This document shows, in pieces, positions 37,041 to 48,330 of a DNA stretch of 64,000 bases (the stretch's first letter is position 1; every line of letters starts with the position of its first letter). Made by a program: the position numbers and the translations under genes. Source of the DNA: Tamarix chinensis (Eukaryota; Streptophyta; Magnoliopsida; Caryophyllales; Tamaricaceae); NCBI GenBank assembly GCA_030549775.1, contig CM060174.1:69985466-70049465 (forward strand), in the 5' to 3' direction. Below the pieces are notes generated by a model that did not search any database, had not been told where the DNA came from, and was given only the letters and a program-made list of their open reading frames with translations.

Positions 37041-37682
37041 GCTAGCAATATTGAGGTAGAGGGGATGATGTAATCTATTGTTTTTGCATCTCCATACTAT
37101 ATATCTGACCATACTACAATAAGTGAGCTTAGAAACATAAACTATGTAGTATACCACATCTAAAACGAGGGGTACAATAATAAACTCTATCTCATACCTC
37201 ACATTACAAGTAAACATTGGAATTTTTATGTCATCTATACTGATCAAAACAAAGTGTTTGCATTTGATTACCTACGAAAATATTCAATTCCTTTTATTTT
37301 CATTTGTTCTAAGGGAAAATATTTAATTAACATGTTAGTATACTTATTACTGTATTAGTTTGTTTATGCATATATTCTGCTTTAATTTTTTGAGTTATAT
37401 ATATTAAAATATTATGTATCAACTTTATTCATTAAGGTAATACAGACGAAATATATGAGGATAAATGGATTTGCTTTGCCAGATCCAATGAATCTTGAGT
37501 TCAAGCTTGAAATGGTATGCAAAAAAGGCAAGTATTTTGTATTTTATTTCAATTTCTGTTAATATCTAATAGAATAAAAAGCCAAATAAATTTATTTTAC
37601 AGTGTCCACAATAACAAAATGGTAATTATTGTGGGTACTATGTTTGTAGAGCAATGGATATTATACTCAAGAATAAATATAT
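37041..37682 (+). pseudogene. Ulp1-like cysteine protease (C48) pseudogene of the CACTA element
   Basis: The catalytic order is visible: HWNFYVIYTDQNKVFAFDYL, with the His at 37,215-37,217 and the Asp at 37,266-37,268. After an intron-like AG at 37,601-37,602 the next exon reads CPQ(stop)QNGNYCGYYVCRAMDIILKNKY, with the nucleophile Cys at 37,630-37,632. Such protease genes are often carried by plant CACTA elements, usually as a second ORF. One stop lies just before the active-site region and the LTR cuts the end. A minus-strand ORF over 36,900-37,247 is its shadow. Confidence 0.8.
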
Positions 37683-40080
37683 TGTAATACCCCAAATTTT
37701 TAGCTAAACATAATCCTGAGTCATTAATATCGAAACCTAATTTTAACCTCGGGAATTTATTTTTCTATCTTACCCTAACTCCCTAATTCTAAATCTTAGC
37801 CTAATCCAAAATTTTATTTTGGGTTATCAATATTTTTTTCCTAACTTAAATCTAATCCTTGATAATTATTTAACCTAAACCTAAATCTAAACCTCCACTT
37901 CTTCCTTTCCCCTTTTCCTTTTTCTTCCCCTCTCCAAATCTTATTTAATTCTTTTTTTCTCTCTCCATGCCGATCACTTTACCCTTCCTCTCCCCTTCCT
38001 TTCCTTGTGTGCACGTCTCCCTCTGGCAAGTCTACCCCTACCCCATCAATTCCTAGCGCCTACGATTGTGGGTTGGGTTTGATTTTTTTGTCTGATGGCA
38101 ACCCCCTCCTCTTCCTCTCTATTTGTATGTAAATATATATACATATAACTCATTTAATTCCCTAAAATTACGTCATTATTCCTCCAATTTTCTATCGAAA
38201 AACCACCCCAAACACCCTCCTCCTTTCCCCCTCCTCACCATCATCAAAACCACCCAAAACCACCCCTAAAAACCTACCTTCGACAGCTCATGCTGCACCA
38301 CATCCACCACCACTAGAAAAACCTCTCATTCCCTCACCCCTAGATGTAGAAAAACTCACCAAAACACCCCTATTTAATGCAAAACCACCCATTCCTACCC
38401 CCCCAAACTTTGGAAAATTCTATCAAAACTCACCCCCTTAACCATCGGCAAAACCAACCAAAACCTCCCCTCCCATTCGGCAAAAAAAACCCACCGAATC
38501 ACCCCTAGATTTGGAAAAAATTTCCATTCCCTACACCCCTTCCAACAATACTTACCATCCCCTAACCCCTTTCGGCTCTCCTTTCCGTTGCCCACTCCCT
38601 AACAACGACAGTCTGAGCCGTTGCTAGCCTCCTTGACCGGCAACTATTCTTCAAGCTCGATTTGGTTTTTTCCATTTTTTTCATTTCCATTAACTTAATC
38701 ATTTATTTATTATATCATTAATTCTAATTATATTTTGTTAATTTTTCTTAGGTGATATTTTGGAAGTTCCGGAAGAAGTGGGTTAGGATAAGCATGCTTA
38801 GAGACCAGAGCCTTATTAGTAAGGATACTAGTTGATGTTTCGGGTTTTGTGTTAAATGCTTGTATGATTATGTGTGTTATCATGTTATTGTTGTTGTAAT
38901 TTTAAAATAAATTTTTTTATGATATGATATATTAATATGAAGTATATGATAGGAAGGAATTAAGAGTAACAAAAGATATGTTGATACGATGATATTATGC
39001 TAAGTCATATTTTTGTGGATGAGTATAAATTATGGGAGATTATTATGGGCCTAATGAATTATTATAAGTAGAAAATTTTTATATTTAAGATGTATGTTGA
39101 TAAAAAGAGGATTTGGAAATAATGGTGTTGAGGATAAGAGATTTTCGTAAAATAAGGGCTAACAACCATCATTAAGGACATTTTGGTCAATATAGGTTAA
39201 TAGGAAAATTTTTGTATTTTAAAATTTTAGGTGAACTATAATATGCTAAAAATTCCATGTGAAGTGTTTTTGAGTGATTAGGAATGTTTTAGGTTTTTCA
39301 GTTGAGAAAATAGCCTAATTTGGGAATAGTAGCCTTAAAACGGTAATATTATTATCACAAGTGAAAATGTTAGAGTTTGGCCATGCATTTTAGATATATT
39401 GTTAATATTGGTATTTTAAGGACATATATTTAATTCATTAATTATATGACCTTTATGGGAAAAGTTATGACTTACCTATAAAATTAAGATTTTGGGAGCC
39501 TTATAAATAGTAACTTTTGAGATAGGGCTAGTATCGCATTTGTAAGAAGTGAGAGGTAGACCTTGAATTTCGGGTATGTTAATGGTACTATTATTTGAGG
39601 AAAATATACTAAATTTGGTGGCTAAATGATAAATATGGAGGAAGTTGTGCTTAAATTATGAACTTAGGGTTTTCGGGGAAAATAAGCATGTTAATCTTTG
39701 AGAATAGTCTTGTTATCTGTATGTTGATGTCTTTACTTGCCTTAATTATGTTTTACTCATAACAAATAATGAATAAGATACTAATCATTTTAAGTGAAAG
39801 ATCAAGTGAGCTGTGTCAAATTATTTTATGAGTATGTTCCGCCGGCTTAATAATAATGGCCTGACACATTTTGCCCTAGGAGGTGAATTAGACAGTTCCA
39901 CCGGTTTACAAATAGTAGGGCCTAATCTCAACGTGAAAGATAATATGAGTCTAAGATAAGTAAACAATGATTAAGACATTAATCACTTACAATGAAAGAT
40001 TACGTGAGTTAGGACCGAAGTGTAGGAATCCATTCCATTGGCTTAATAATAGTGGTTATGCACGTTTTGTCAATAGTATT
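37683..40080 (+). mobile_element. Truncated LTR of the gypsy-like family
   Basis: Starts TGTAATACCCCAAATTTTTA, like the LTR at 42,982. It shares the pyrimidine-rich tract (about 37,890-38,640), the GTAAGGATACTAG block near 38,818 and the distal TTCCACCGGTTTACAAATAGTAGG repeats (39,835-40,070). The match stops near 40,080, so its 3' end is lost. It breaks the Ulp1 pseudogene. Confidence 0.75.
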
Positions 40081-40225
40081 TAAAAGATATAGCAACTTTG
40101 GATATATGCCACTCTAGCCCAACATAACACATTTTAAGTTTCAACAATGTCTTCAACCTATACTAAGCCATTTGCTCACCCAATACACAACATTTAGATC
40201 ATGATAGGTACCATTTAATAACTAA
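40081..40225. other. Short unassigned stretch
   Basis: Nothing recognised between the truncated LTR and the foldback element. Confidence 0.4.
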
Positions 40226-40361
40226 TCTTATGTTTGGAGCTACTTATTAAAAGTAATTATCTATGATAATTACTTATTTTATAAATATTTTAGCCTAAAA
40301 AATTTCTAAAATAAGTAGTTATTATGGATAATTACTTTGATAAGTAGCTCCAAACATAAGT
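40226..40361. mobile_element. Foldback MITE (Tourist-like candidate)
   Basis: 136 bp made of two long inverted arms of about 57 bp. The arms start CTTATGTTTGGAGCTACTTA, and the right arm ends with GCTCCAAACATAAG; they differ by only a few bases. TAA sits just outside both ends, which would fit a Harbinger/Tourist target. The RNA or single strand would form a near-perfect hairpin. Confidence 0.75.
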
Positions 40362-41008
40362 TAAGTCAGCACAAGACCAATATTGAGTAAATCTCACACA
40401 ACACCAAGACATATGATTCATATTATAATTTACAGCCATAACATATTACAAGCATAGTAGGCATGATGAATTGTATATATTAAAATCCATTCATAATATT
40501 ATCACATAATTGTATTCACACTTCAAATTTTAAAAACAAAATATTCTTTTGTTTTCCTTTAAAATAACCACACAACTTAAGAGAATCATTTTAATAACTC
40601 GAGTGGGAATAATCTAAATCCATAGAGATCGGTCTATGGAACAAATACAACAAATAAAAATGGTGGCATTTTTCCATAAATAACACCTATAGGAGGATCA
40701 TTCCTGGGATACCTAAGTGGAGGTTCTCTCTTATGGGTTCCCCACCTAGGACATCTAGTCCTTAAGTGTGCATATACCCTAATATGCCACATATGATCCT
40801 ATAGAGTAAGTATGGAGCCTTACTAGCTCTTAGCTAGTTGAAATAATATAGTGTGGACTATAACCACCAGATAATCCAACATAGATAACTAGCACAATTA
40901 AACAGGGAAGGCATTGCCATACAAACATCTAAATTATTAATTATTAATTATTCCAAGATAAACCTATCCCTAGGAGGCCAACCCTAGGCAAAATCTAAAT
41001 CCTAACTC

Positions 41009-41148
41009 AAGGTCTTTCTATTTTTTTAATTATTAATTATTATTCAACCGTTTCCAATAATTACATACCATACATACCAAGGCCTTTCTATTTTTTAATT
41101 ATTAATTATTATTCAATTGTTTCCAATAATTACATACCATACAAACAA
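41009..41148. repeat. 70-bp tandem duplication
   Basis: Unit 1 starts AAGGTCTTTCTATTTTTT at 41,009 and unit 2 starts AAGGCCTTTCTATTTTTT at 41,079. Both continue TATTATTCAAYYGTTTCCAA and end near ATACCATACA. The two are nearly identical. Confidence 0.85.
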
Positions 41149-42713
41149 GCCCAAAAAATACCTTTTTCCATCCACATTATTTTGCAAAAATTATTTTATT
41201 CCAAAAAAATTTCCCTAAGATAGAAACTTTTATTCCATAATTTTTTTTATCCATACCAAAAGAACTTTAGGGCCCTTTCTAGGTCACAACCATGAATAAT
41301 ATAATCCATTTAAACAATTAACCATTTCAATCATAACCATATTATCATAAAAAGTTTTTTATTATTATATTCCATAAATGATAATTCATTAGGATATTAA
41401 GAAATTATTCATAAATAATTAATTACATTTATCACTATGGACCATCGCACACACACACTAATAGAGCATCTTGGAACCACCATAGAATAAAGGCGACACC
41501 TTAGCTATGGATAACCAAGGGGGAAAGTGGTTTATCATAAATTTGACCCAAAAATTAAGAGTTCAATAGTCAGCTAATCCTACAAGTAACATAGATATAC
41601 TATCAATGCTAGGGAAGAATTAAAAAAAATATTTTGTAGATATCTTAGACCCAGCTTATCAAAATCTACAAATGTATCAATCTTCTAGTTTAACACCTAA
41701 TGTTTATATATAAGCCTCAAAGTCTAAAAATCTTTAAGTAAGTGTACACTTTATCTAGTAAAAGATAAAATATCAATGTGTGGTCAATTAAGGTTTACTA
41801 TGTTAGTTGAATGGTGTTATCCTCAAATCTGGTCTACTAGTGATATATATCAAATGTCACATGTAATATACGTATAAGAATGGTTTCCATCAAAGATTAA
41901 TCATTTACTATTTATCCAGTTTATAAAATACTTGAGGGTATTATCACTATTCTCCACGATCATACACTAAGAACTTGACATTTTAATTCCCACGAATTTC
42001 CTTATAGTTTAATCATATCAAATTTAGTTAGCATTTAAACTTGCCTCATCAAATTATACACAAAAACTAATACATGCTAGTATATCACATGGTAGATTTT
42101 CCTTTTTTTTTTCTTGTGCAATTCTTTGTAATTGCTATCATACTCATTTGATATTAAATAGCTCTAATTAATGTAATATAATAATAATATGTAAATTAAG
42201 GAACTACATTGTGTAGGTAGTACTCAAGTGCATGACGAAACTAACTTTTATTCTCAATCTTAATTAAGTTTACATCATTACTCATCGGTTTGATTGGGTA
42301 AATAAACTAGTATAACAACAGATAAATCTAAAATCAATAGGACACATGAAAATTAAAGAAAGTAGTCTAGGCTTATTATTTGTTGATTGATTAATACTCA
42401 GGTCAATTACATCAAGCTGCTCTAGTAGAAAGGGTAATGAAGTGATACCACTATGTAAATGTTACTCTATTAAATATTAGAAAGTATTACGATGTGAGAG
42501 GAAAAAATTTTGAGTATATGTAATTGCTACCTCTGCGAAGTACTACTTAGGAGAGAATGTGTCTTCTCTCTACCACTAGGATGTTGCTCTCTTCCTGATT
42601 TTTTTTTTTACGATTTTGTGATGAATATTCTCATGACTTGTTTTATGATAGGTTAACTATTATATATAATGGTAGGAGGTTGTTAGGGTCAGATATGAGT
42701 AATATCATCAGTA

Positions 42714-42766
42714 GCAACAACAACAGTAGCAGTAGCAGGAATAAAAACAACAACAACAACAATAAT
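42714..42766. repeat. CAA/CAG-rich microsatellite
   Basis: A mixed run of AGCAACAACAACAGTAGCAG followed by AACAACAACAACAATAA. Simple trinucleotide repeat. Confidence 0.8.
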
Positions 42767-42976
42767 GAGGAAACACTTTCTATTATTATTTATAATTAAT
42801 TAATTAATATTATAGGGTATTATAACAAGAGATAAACCTTTGAGTTAGAAGGACCATTTCTACCTACCATATGTTGACTCAAAATCCTTATTGAGGGTAT
42901 GCATACTTAAGGATTCAGAGCTCTAGATGGTTTTCATACACTCCTTAACTAGTCATCTTGGAGTGAAGGAGTCACT

Positions 42977-42981
42977 ATAAG
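42977..42981. repeat. TSD ATAAG, left
   Basis: Identical to 46,650-46,654. Confidence 0.9.
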
Positions 42982-44839
42982 TGTAATATCCCAAAAAATT
43001 GCTTAGCCTAGTTCTGCATCATTAGCGCCCTAATTTCATTCTAATCTCAAGAAATCTTATTTTTAGCCTTAACCTAATTTCTTAATCCCGAAACTTTAAC
43101 CAAAACCGAAACCTTGATTCAGATAAACCGTAATTCTTAAACCAAAATCAAAACCCGCTAAAATTTCCACTAACCCAAATTACTCGGCTAATCCAAATTC
43201 ACTGAATCTAATCCTAATACCCTAACCCTTCTCTATTTTTCCTTTTCTTTCTCCTTTTATTTTCTTCCTTTCTTTCCTTTCCTTCCTTTTTCTTTCCTTT
43301 TCTTTTCCCTTCTTCTCATGCACCAATTTTGTGGCATGAGAGATTTGGGTTCCTCTACACCACCCCCGTCACCTTGTCTCCCATATGCACCATGACACCA
43401 TCATCCCTACCACCTTCGTGACTATCTTCTTCTTCTTCTTCTCTTTCCCTACGTACCACCATCACTTCCCCGCCACTCTTATTCTTTCTTCTTGTATCTT
43501 CTTCTTCCTACTGCTACTCTGTTTTGACCGTCAGCCACCATCACCATCACACTCCCTGATTTCCTCTCCCGTGCAAGTCTCCTTCGTGTGCCATCATCAT
43601 TATCATCACTCTTAGTGCCTCTGCCTGATCTCCATCAAATGTAACCATCACCACCCCTAGCCTTTTTCTTTTCTTCTTCTCGGTCAATCATCATCGTCAT
43701 CGTCATCACTCCTCTGCCATTCTCCTCCTTGGCACCCCACCACACTAGTATATATACCCCTCCATCCCACACTACCCCGACCTTCTTCTTTTCTTCCTTC
43801 TCCTTCCTCCTTCTTCTCCCCCCTTCTTTCTCTATTTTTATCATTCTCACCACCCAATCCACCACCAAGCACCACCTTAGCCACCACTCGTCGCTATTTG
43901 ACCTATGGACCTACCACCAAAGTTGCCCCAACCTTCCCCCTCATCGTCGCCGGCCATTGCCGCCGATCACTGCCTTTTTTCCCTTCTTCTTACCCTCATT
44001 CATTTTAGTGTTGTAGAGTTCACGGCTTGTGCACCGCCTGTCGTACGATCGTTCAACACTTAAATCCCTTAAGGCGCAGCCGTGTAACTTTTACACCGCC
44101 TAGCCATGAGTATTTTTTTCTCTTAACCTGTTGTGCACTGTTAGTGCACAGCCGTGCAACTTTTGCACCATTTGGTAGTGCAACTTCTTTTTTGGCCATG
44201 CACCCCTATTTTCACCCCCAAACCTTGTCCAAACACCAAAATTTAACCATAGCTCCACCACACATTCCTCTACACTTCCATAAAATTCAAGCTTCCATTT
44301 GAATCTGGTTAATTCCATTTTTACCCTCCTCTACCTTAACTTCCATCTCAATTTTTAATCTTTGATGTAATCATATTTTATCTTCTTTTCGTAGGCGATC
44401 TTTTGGTAATCTTGTAGGAGTTATAGGATTTACGTGCATAGAGCTCGGTATTCTTCTTGGTAAGGATACATGTTGCAGCTAGGGATTTATATGATACTAG
44501 TAATTTTATATATGCTTTTGTACTGAGTATGTTGTATTGAATAATTTATTTATGAAAATGCTATGAAATGATATTCTTGAGAATAATGAAATTATGTGAG
44601 TACATATTTGGGTATAATGTTGGATACAAGATATCTATAGGAAACTAATGATATGCACTTCGGATAATAATTACGAATTTATATGTTTTGGGTTTCATAA
44701 GGCTTTAGGAGAATACGATTATCTTGCCTACCTTGAGGGTATTATGGTCATTTGAGGATAATTACATGGTAATACTTATGTTGTTAAGTTGTATGTTTTG
44801 TGCTTTTATATGAGTTTTGCATGATAATATACAATCAAC

Positions 44840-45310
44840 TCTGAATAAGGTACTAATCACTTAAAGTGAAAGATCATGTGAATCAGGCTAAGGTGATTAT
44901 ATGGCTCCGTTCCACCGGATAATAATCGGGTGTGTTTTCCCCAAGAGGTTCTTTATTCCGTTCCACCGGATTAATAATAGTGGGGTCCTATACTCAATGT
45001 GAATGAAAATATGATTAAGAGTTAAAGTATAAATGGAAAGATGCTAATCATTTAAAGTAAAAGACTATATGAGTTAGGACCAAGGTGTTGAGTCTATTCC
45101 ACTAGATAATAATAGTGGCTCGGGTGTCTTATCCCCGAGTGGTGGTTCAAACCATTCCACCGGTTTAAAAATAGTGGCTCAGGAGTATTTTACTCTAAGA
45201 GGTGTTGGCTTCGTTCCACCGAATAAAAATAGTGGATTGGGTGTGTTGTCCCTGAGTGGTGTTTCAGACAATTCCACCTATTTAAGAATAGTGTGATCCC
45301 TGAACTCAAT
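44840..45310. repeat. Internal ~80-bp repeats of the LTR family
   Basis: Units contain TTCCACCGGATTAATAATAGTGG followed by a variable spacer (TGTTTTCCCCAAGAGG, GTTGTCCCTGAGTGG). At least five units. Each core can pair with itself imperfectly. Also present near 39,835-40,070, and in reverse at 63,300-63,640. Confidence 0.8.
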
Positions 45311-45626
45311 GTAAATAAAAGATTAGAATATGTTATATCTAATGAAAGACCTAGAATCAGTACTTATTAGGCATTCTTTGATTTACGCATGTATAATTTA
45401 CTTATGAGAATTCTTGTATCATGTGTAACCCTGCTTGATTGCATCGTTACCTTACTCAGTACGTAACATACTAATCATCCATTTCATGGGTGCTACTCAA
45501 TCCAACGAGTAGATGACTCAGATGTTTATGCGTAGGTCGATGGGGACCAAGTGGATGAATTTGCAGCCTTTGATGCTATATATATGGACCAATGATTTCT
45601 CTTCTATTAGGGTTTGGGAGTAGAGT

Positions 45627-45631
45627 CATGT
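45627..45631. repeat. TSD CATGT, left
   Basis: Identical to 46,390-46,394. Confidence 0.9.
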
Positions 45632-45935
45632 TGTAGTACCCCCAAATTGAGTAGTGTTATAAGGATTGGTATGGCTACTTATATCAACAAATTATACCAT
45701 CCTTTTGGTGATTCCATCCGAAGAACTCAACAGTTAAGCGTATTGGCCGTGGAGCAATTTTTAGGATGGGTGACCCTCCTGAGAAGTTTTAAAAAATTTC
45801 TAAAAATTTCTTGGGTAGCGCGTGAGTGAGGATAAAGCGCGCTGAAAGGACTCGTGTTGATTTTTAGAGACATCCGATCAACCCGAAAGCGCTCCAAGGT
45901 AACCCCACGTGGTCGTATCAACTCGGGGTGTTACA
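45632..45935 (+). repeat. Cassandra 5' LTR
   Basis: 304 bp, terminal TGTAGTACC...GGTGTTACA, partner of 46083-46389. Confidence 0.92.
45709..45790 (+). promoter_or_regulatory. 5S rRNA-derived segment in the Cassandra 5' LTR
   Basis: Corresponds to the 5S part GATCCCATCAGAACTCC...GGGAAGTCC. The A-box-like AGTTAAGCG and the box-C-like AGGATGGGTGACC are preserved, while the intermediate region (TATTGGCCGTGGAGCAATTTTT) has drifted. In 5S genes these are internal Pol III promoter parts. It is not a full 5S gene: the 5' third and the 3' end are absent. Confidence 0.85.
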
Positions 45936-45937
45936 AA

Positions 45938-45948
45938 TGGTATCAGAG
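45938..45948 (+). promoter_or_regulatory. Primer-binding site (initiator Met tRNA)
   Basis: TGGTATCAGAG, complementary to the 3' end of plant initiator methionine tRNA, two bases after the LTR. Confidence 0.85.
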
Positions 45949-46082
45949 TGAAACCACAATCGTGAGCTGAACTTGGATGCTCTAGTCATCTACCTAGTGG
46001 GATGATTCTTGGGATAAACTATATGGAGACAGTTAGTGGTTGAGGTGCAATGAGGATGTTGCATTCTTTGAGTGGGGGTGAA

Positions 46083-46389
46083 TGTAATACCCCCAAATTG
46101 AGCAAAGTGTTATAAGGATTGATATGGCTACTTATATCAACATGGTATACCATCCTTTTGGTGATTCCATCCTAAGAACTCCATAATTAAGCGTGTTGGC
46201 CGAGGAGCAATTTTTAGGATGTGTGACCCTCCTAGGAAGTTTCATAAAATTTCTAAAAATTTCTCAGGAAGCGCATGAGTGAGGACAAAGTGCGCTAAAA
46301 GGACTCGTGTTGATTTGTGAGGTCGGTCGATCATTCCGAAAGCACACCAAGGTAGCCCCCATATGGTCGTATCAACTCAGGGTGTTACA
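46083..46389 (+). repeat. Cassandra 3' LTR
   Basis: 307 bp, starts TGTAATACCCCCAAATTG and ends GGTGTTACA. It carries a second 5S-derived segment at about 46,161-46,242 in which box C is altered (AGGATGTGTGACC). Confidence 0.92.
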
Positions 46390-46394
46390 CATGT
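46390..46394. repeat. TSD CATGT, right
   Basis: Identical to 45,627-45,631. Confidence 0.9.
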
Positions 46395-46649
46395 TATCTG
46401 GATGATATTTTTACCCGATTACCTTTTTGGACTCTTAGTTCCATGGGATCCATTTTGTTATATTTTTATATTGTAATCAGAGTTGATCTCTAAACGCTTA
46501 TTTGATGTTATTAAAATTTTTCTTGTGATTAATGTAAGGATGGAGGAGTAAGCCAAACTTATGTCAATTATGGCGGTAACACCCAACTATTTGATTACAC
46601 ACTTCTGCTTAAAATGAATTTTTTTACTAGTAAATTTTGGGGTGTTATA

Positions 46650-46654
46650 ATAAG
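46650..46654. repeat. TSD ATAAG, right
   Basis: Identical to 42,977-42,981. Confidence 0.9.
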
Positions 46655-47579
46655 TTACCAAGAGCTATCATGAATCACTCAAAGTTTCATAAAGTTCTTT
46701 GAGTTACTTGTACTAAGATGATATAACATCTCCATGGCATCATTGTGTGGATGATGGTATTGTATTCATTTTTTCATTATGTTAAATTTATTAAGAATTG
46801 ACTTAATATGGTTCTACAATCAAATAATGGAGAATTTTTTATGTTGATTCTTTTTTAGAAATTGAATTCCACCTTTTTTGGATGCTTAAGAAATTTTAAA
46901 GGCATTGTATCTAAATGCAAAGTTTCATCTTTGAGTTATGCATGCTTGATGTTACCATCTAGTTTTTATGATCTATATTAGCTAATCACTCTCTTTTCTC
47001 TAAGTTTAGCGTGTCTACTTCATAATTTTGCACCAAATGTATTGTTTTTTAGTAGTTTTTGCTGCAAGTTGTTGGATTTCTTTTGCATCTTTGGTTTGGG
47101 TTAGAGAATAGTTTATTAGATGTAGTCATCTTCTGCTTGGGAATTTTGATTTTTTTTTCCGGTTGCTATAGCCTTTTGTTTTGATAATTGTAATATAAAG
47201 AGTTTCACCTTACATAGTTGTTCTATTTTTTTATTTTTATTTTTTTTGCCTAAGTTTCATACCTAGCCTTACATTTTTCATGGTGTAGGTGAATGTGTAC
47301 GCCTCTCCTTATGATAGATGAGGTGATAACATCCCCTATTTACTATTTTAGCTTCTTCATCATTCTTTCAAAATAAAAAAGTTTGGTTGGTAAAAATGGG
47401 GGGTGTTAGAATGGAGTTGGAGAAATAGGTTAATATTTGGCGATGGTCTTGTTTGACCTGCTATATCTAAAAACATACTAGAGTATATTATAGCCAATGA
47501 GCATAGTGTTTTGTCCATGCACCTTCATCTTGTGTTCCCTAGTAGTTAGTTGGTTTCTCATGCCATTCATTAGCAATCA
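46655..47579. other. Probable repeat DNA, no gene assigned
   Basis: The DNA on both sides of the solo LTR (before 42,976 and here) may belong to one older element. The reading is not recognised on either strand. Confidence 0.3.
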
Positions 47580-48142
47580 CCTTATTATGGCTTCATGAAG
47601 CTTAATGTGGATGGTGGTGTGCATGGTAACCTAGGATACATTTGTAGTGGGTAGTGTCCTTAGAGCTTAAAACAATCACTGGATTCTTGGTTTCTCAAGT
47701 GACGTATGGTTTTGCATTACAAATATGGCTAAGTTATGGGTTGTGGGTTATGGTCTCTCCTTGGCAGAAGACCATGGTTACTTGCACATCTGACTCCCTT
47801 ATAACTATGAATCTCTTAAAGAATTGATGTTATCCTTATCACCTCTACATAGCCCTTTTTGATTCATGCAGGGTTTTGGCTACCTCATTCACTCATTTGA
47901 ATTTCATCATGAATACAAAGAAACTAATGTTGCGGTGCATATGTTGGGACGATACAAACTCAATCTTAACTTTGGCGTGCATGTCTACTCTATTCCTTCC
48001 ACATATCTTTGTGATTCAATTTTGTTTTATTTAGTTATTTTTTCTCATGTTTGGTTAGGGGACCTCATAAGCTTTCTATTGGTACATAATTTGTACAATA
48101 AGCATGTTTTATCACAAATCAAACTTAGCTTTATTTCATAAT
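47580..48142 (+). pseudogene. LINE RNase H (RVT_3-like) C-terminal fragment
   Basis: Translation gives FMKLNVDGGVHGNLGY, with the first catalytic Asp of the RNase H fold. Later parts read LWVVGYGLSLAEDHGYLHI, then FEFHHEYKETNVAVHMLG, matching the FHVYREANRVADMLA-like end of plant LINE/RVT_3 RNase H domains. The middle has stops and the final Asp is lost (AVHM instead of ADML). The end lies in the Leu/Ile-rich reading up to 48,142. No RT is adjacent; this is a fragment. Confidence 0.6.
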
Positions 48143-48330
48143 ATTTAGATAGAACACAAAGAATAATTGAGATTGTTGAACATTCCATATAATTCTTAAA
48201 ATCTTTCCTTGATTGTTAAGGATTCCTCTCTCTAAATATGATAAAGATAATAGAAATTTTGGTATTCCTTTACTTCCAATTTACATATGTGATGGGATGG
48301 TGATGAGTTTAGTATCCTTGTTGGCAAGTT
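48143..48330. other. Short unassigned stretch
   Basis: AT-rich, no feature recognised. Confidence 0.3.

Larger units (their letters stand above)
32582..37682 (+). mobile_element. Decayed CACTA (En/Spm) transposon, right end missing
   Basis: Contains a TNP2-type transposase pseudogene and an Ulp1-like protease pseudogene in the order usual for plant CACTA elements. The left terminus is proposed at TACTACTAG (32,582; CACTACTAG would be expected) because ATTAATAGAATCGTTATTAAAA-like subterminal strings repeat next to it. A gypsy-like LTR interrupts the protease at 37,683, and no right terminus was found. The boundary is uncertain; the coding identity is strong. Confidence 0.7.
40362..42976. other. 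Repeat-derived DNA without an assigned element
   Basis: No convincing ORF. It includes an imperfect two-unit tandem repeat at 41,009-41,150, an (ATT)n-like stretch at about 40,930-41,150, GTTGCTACTG/CAACAA tracts near 42,715-42,765, and long stretches that look like unclassified repeat. Confidence 0.35.
45632..46389 (+). mobile_element. Cassandra-type TRIM retrotransposon, complete
   Basis: 758 bp: LTR 45632-45935, internal 45936-46082, LTR 46083-46389, TSD CATGT on both sides. The LTRs start TGTARTACCCCCAAATTGAG and end GGTGTTACA, and are roughly 85-90 percent alike by eye. Each LTR holds a segment clearly related to plant 5S rRNA (GAACTC..CAGTTAAGCG..TTAGGATGGGTGACCCTCCT), the mark of Cassandra elements. 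The first LTR is followed by a TGGTATCAGAG primer-binding site and the second is preceded by GAGTGGGGGTGA. No protein is encoded; such elements use proteins of other LTR elements. Confidence 0.93.
42982..46649 (+). mobile_element. Solo LTR of the gypsy-like family, with a nested Cassandra
   Basis: Begins TGTAATATCCCAAAAAATTG and ends TTTTGGGGTGTTATA, with a perfect ATAAG TSD on both sides, so the whole unit is one insertion. Without the nested TRIM and its duplicated 5 bp it is about 2.9 kb. It has the family's pyrimidine-rich part (about 43,230-44,010), a GGTAAGGATACA block near 44,460, CCACCGGATAATAATMGTGG repeats (44,840-45,300) and a distal ACTCAGTACGTAACATACTAAT segment also seen at 63,080-63,110 in reverse. 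No gag or pol is inside, so LTR-LTR recombination is inferred. Confidence 0.85.

Noticed and set aside
36900..37247. 115-residue minus-strand ORF
   Set aside because: Antisense shadow of the Ulp1-like protease pseudogene, whose His-Trp and Asp lie on the plus strand.
43385..44302. Several plus- and minus-strand ORFs rich in His/Pro/Ser/Thr or Lys/Glu/Gly
   Set aside because: They lie in the pyrimidine-rich part of the solo LTR; both strands are open only because of simple sequence, and no start context or family pattern is present.
45709..45790. A real 5S rRNA gene
   Set aside because: Only the central part of 5S is present, it is diverged, it recurs in the second LTR, and there is no 5S terminator; it belongs to Cassandra.
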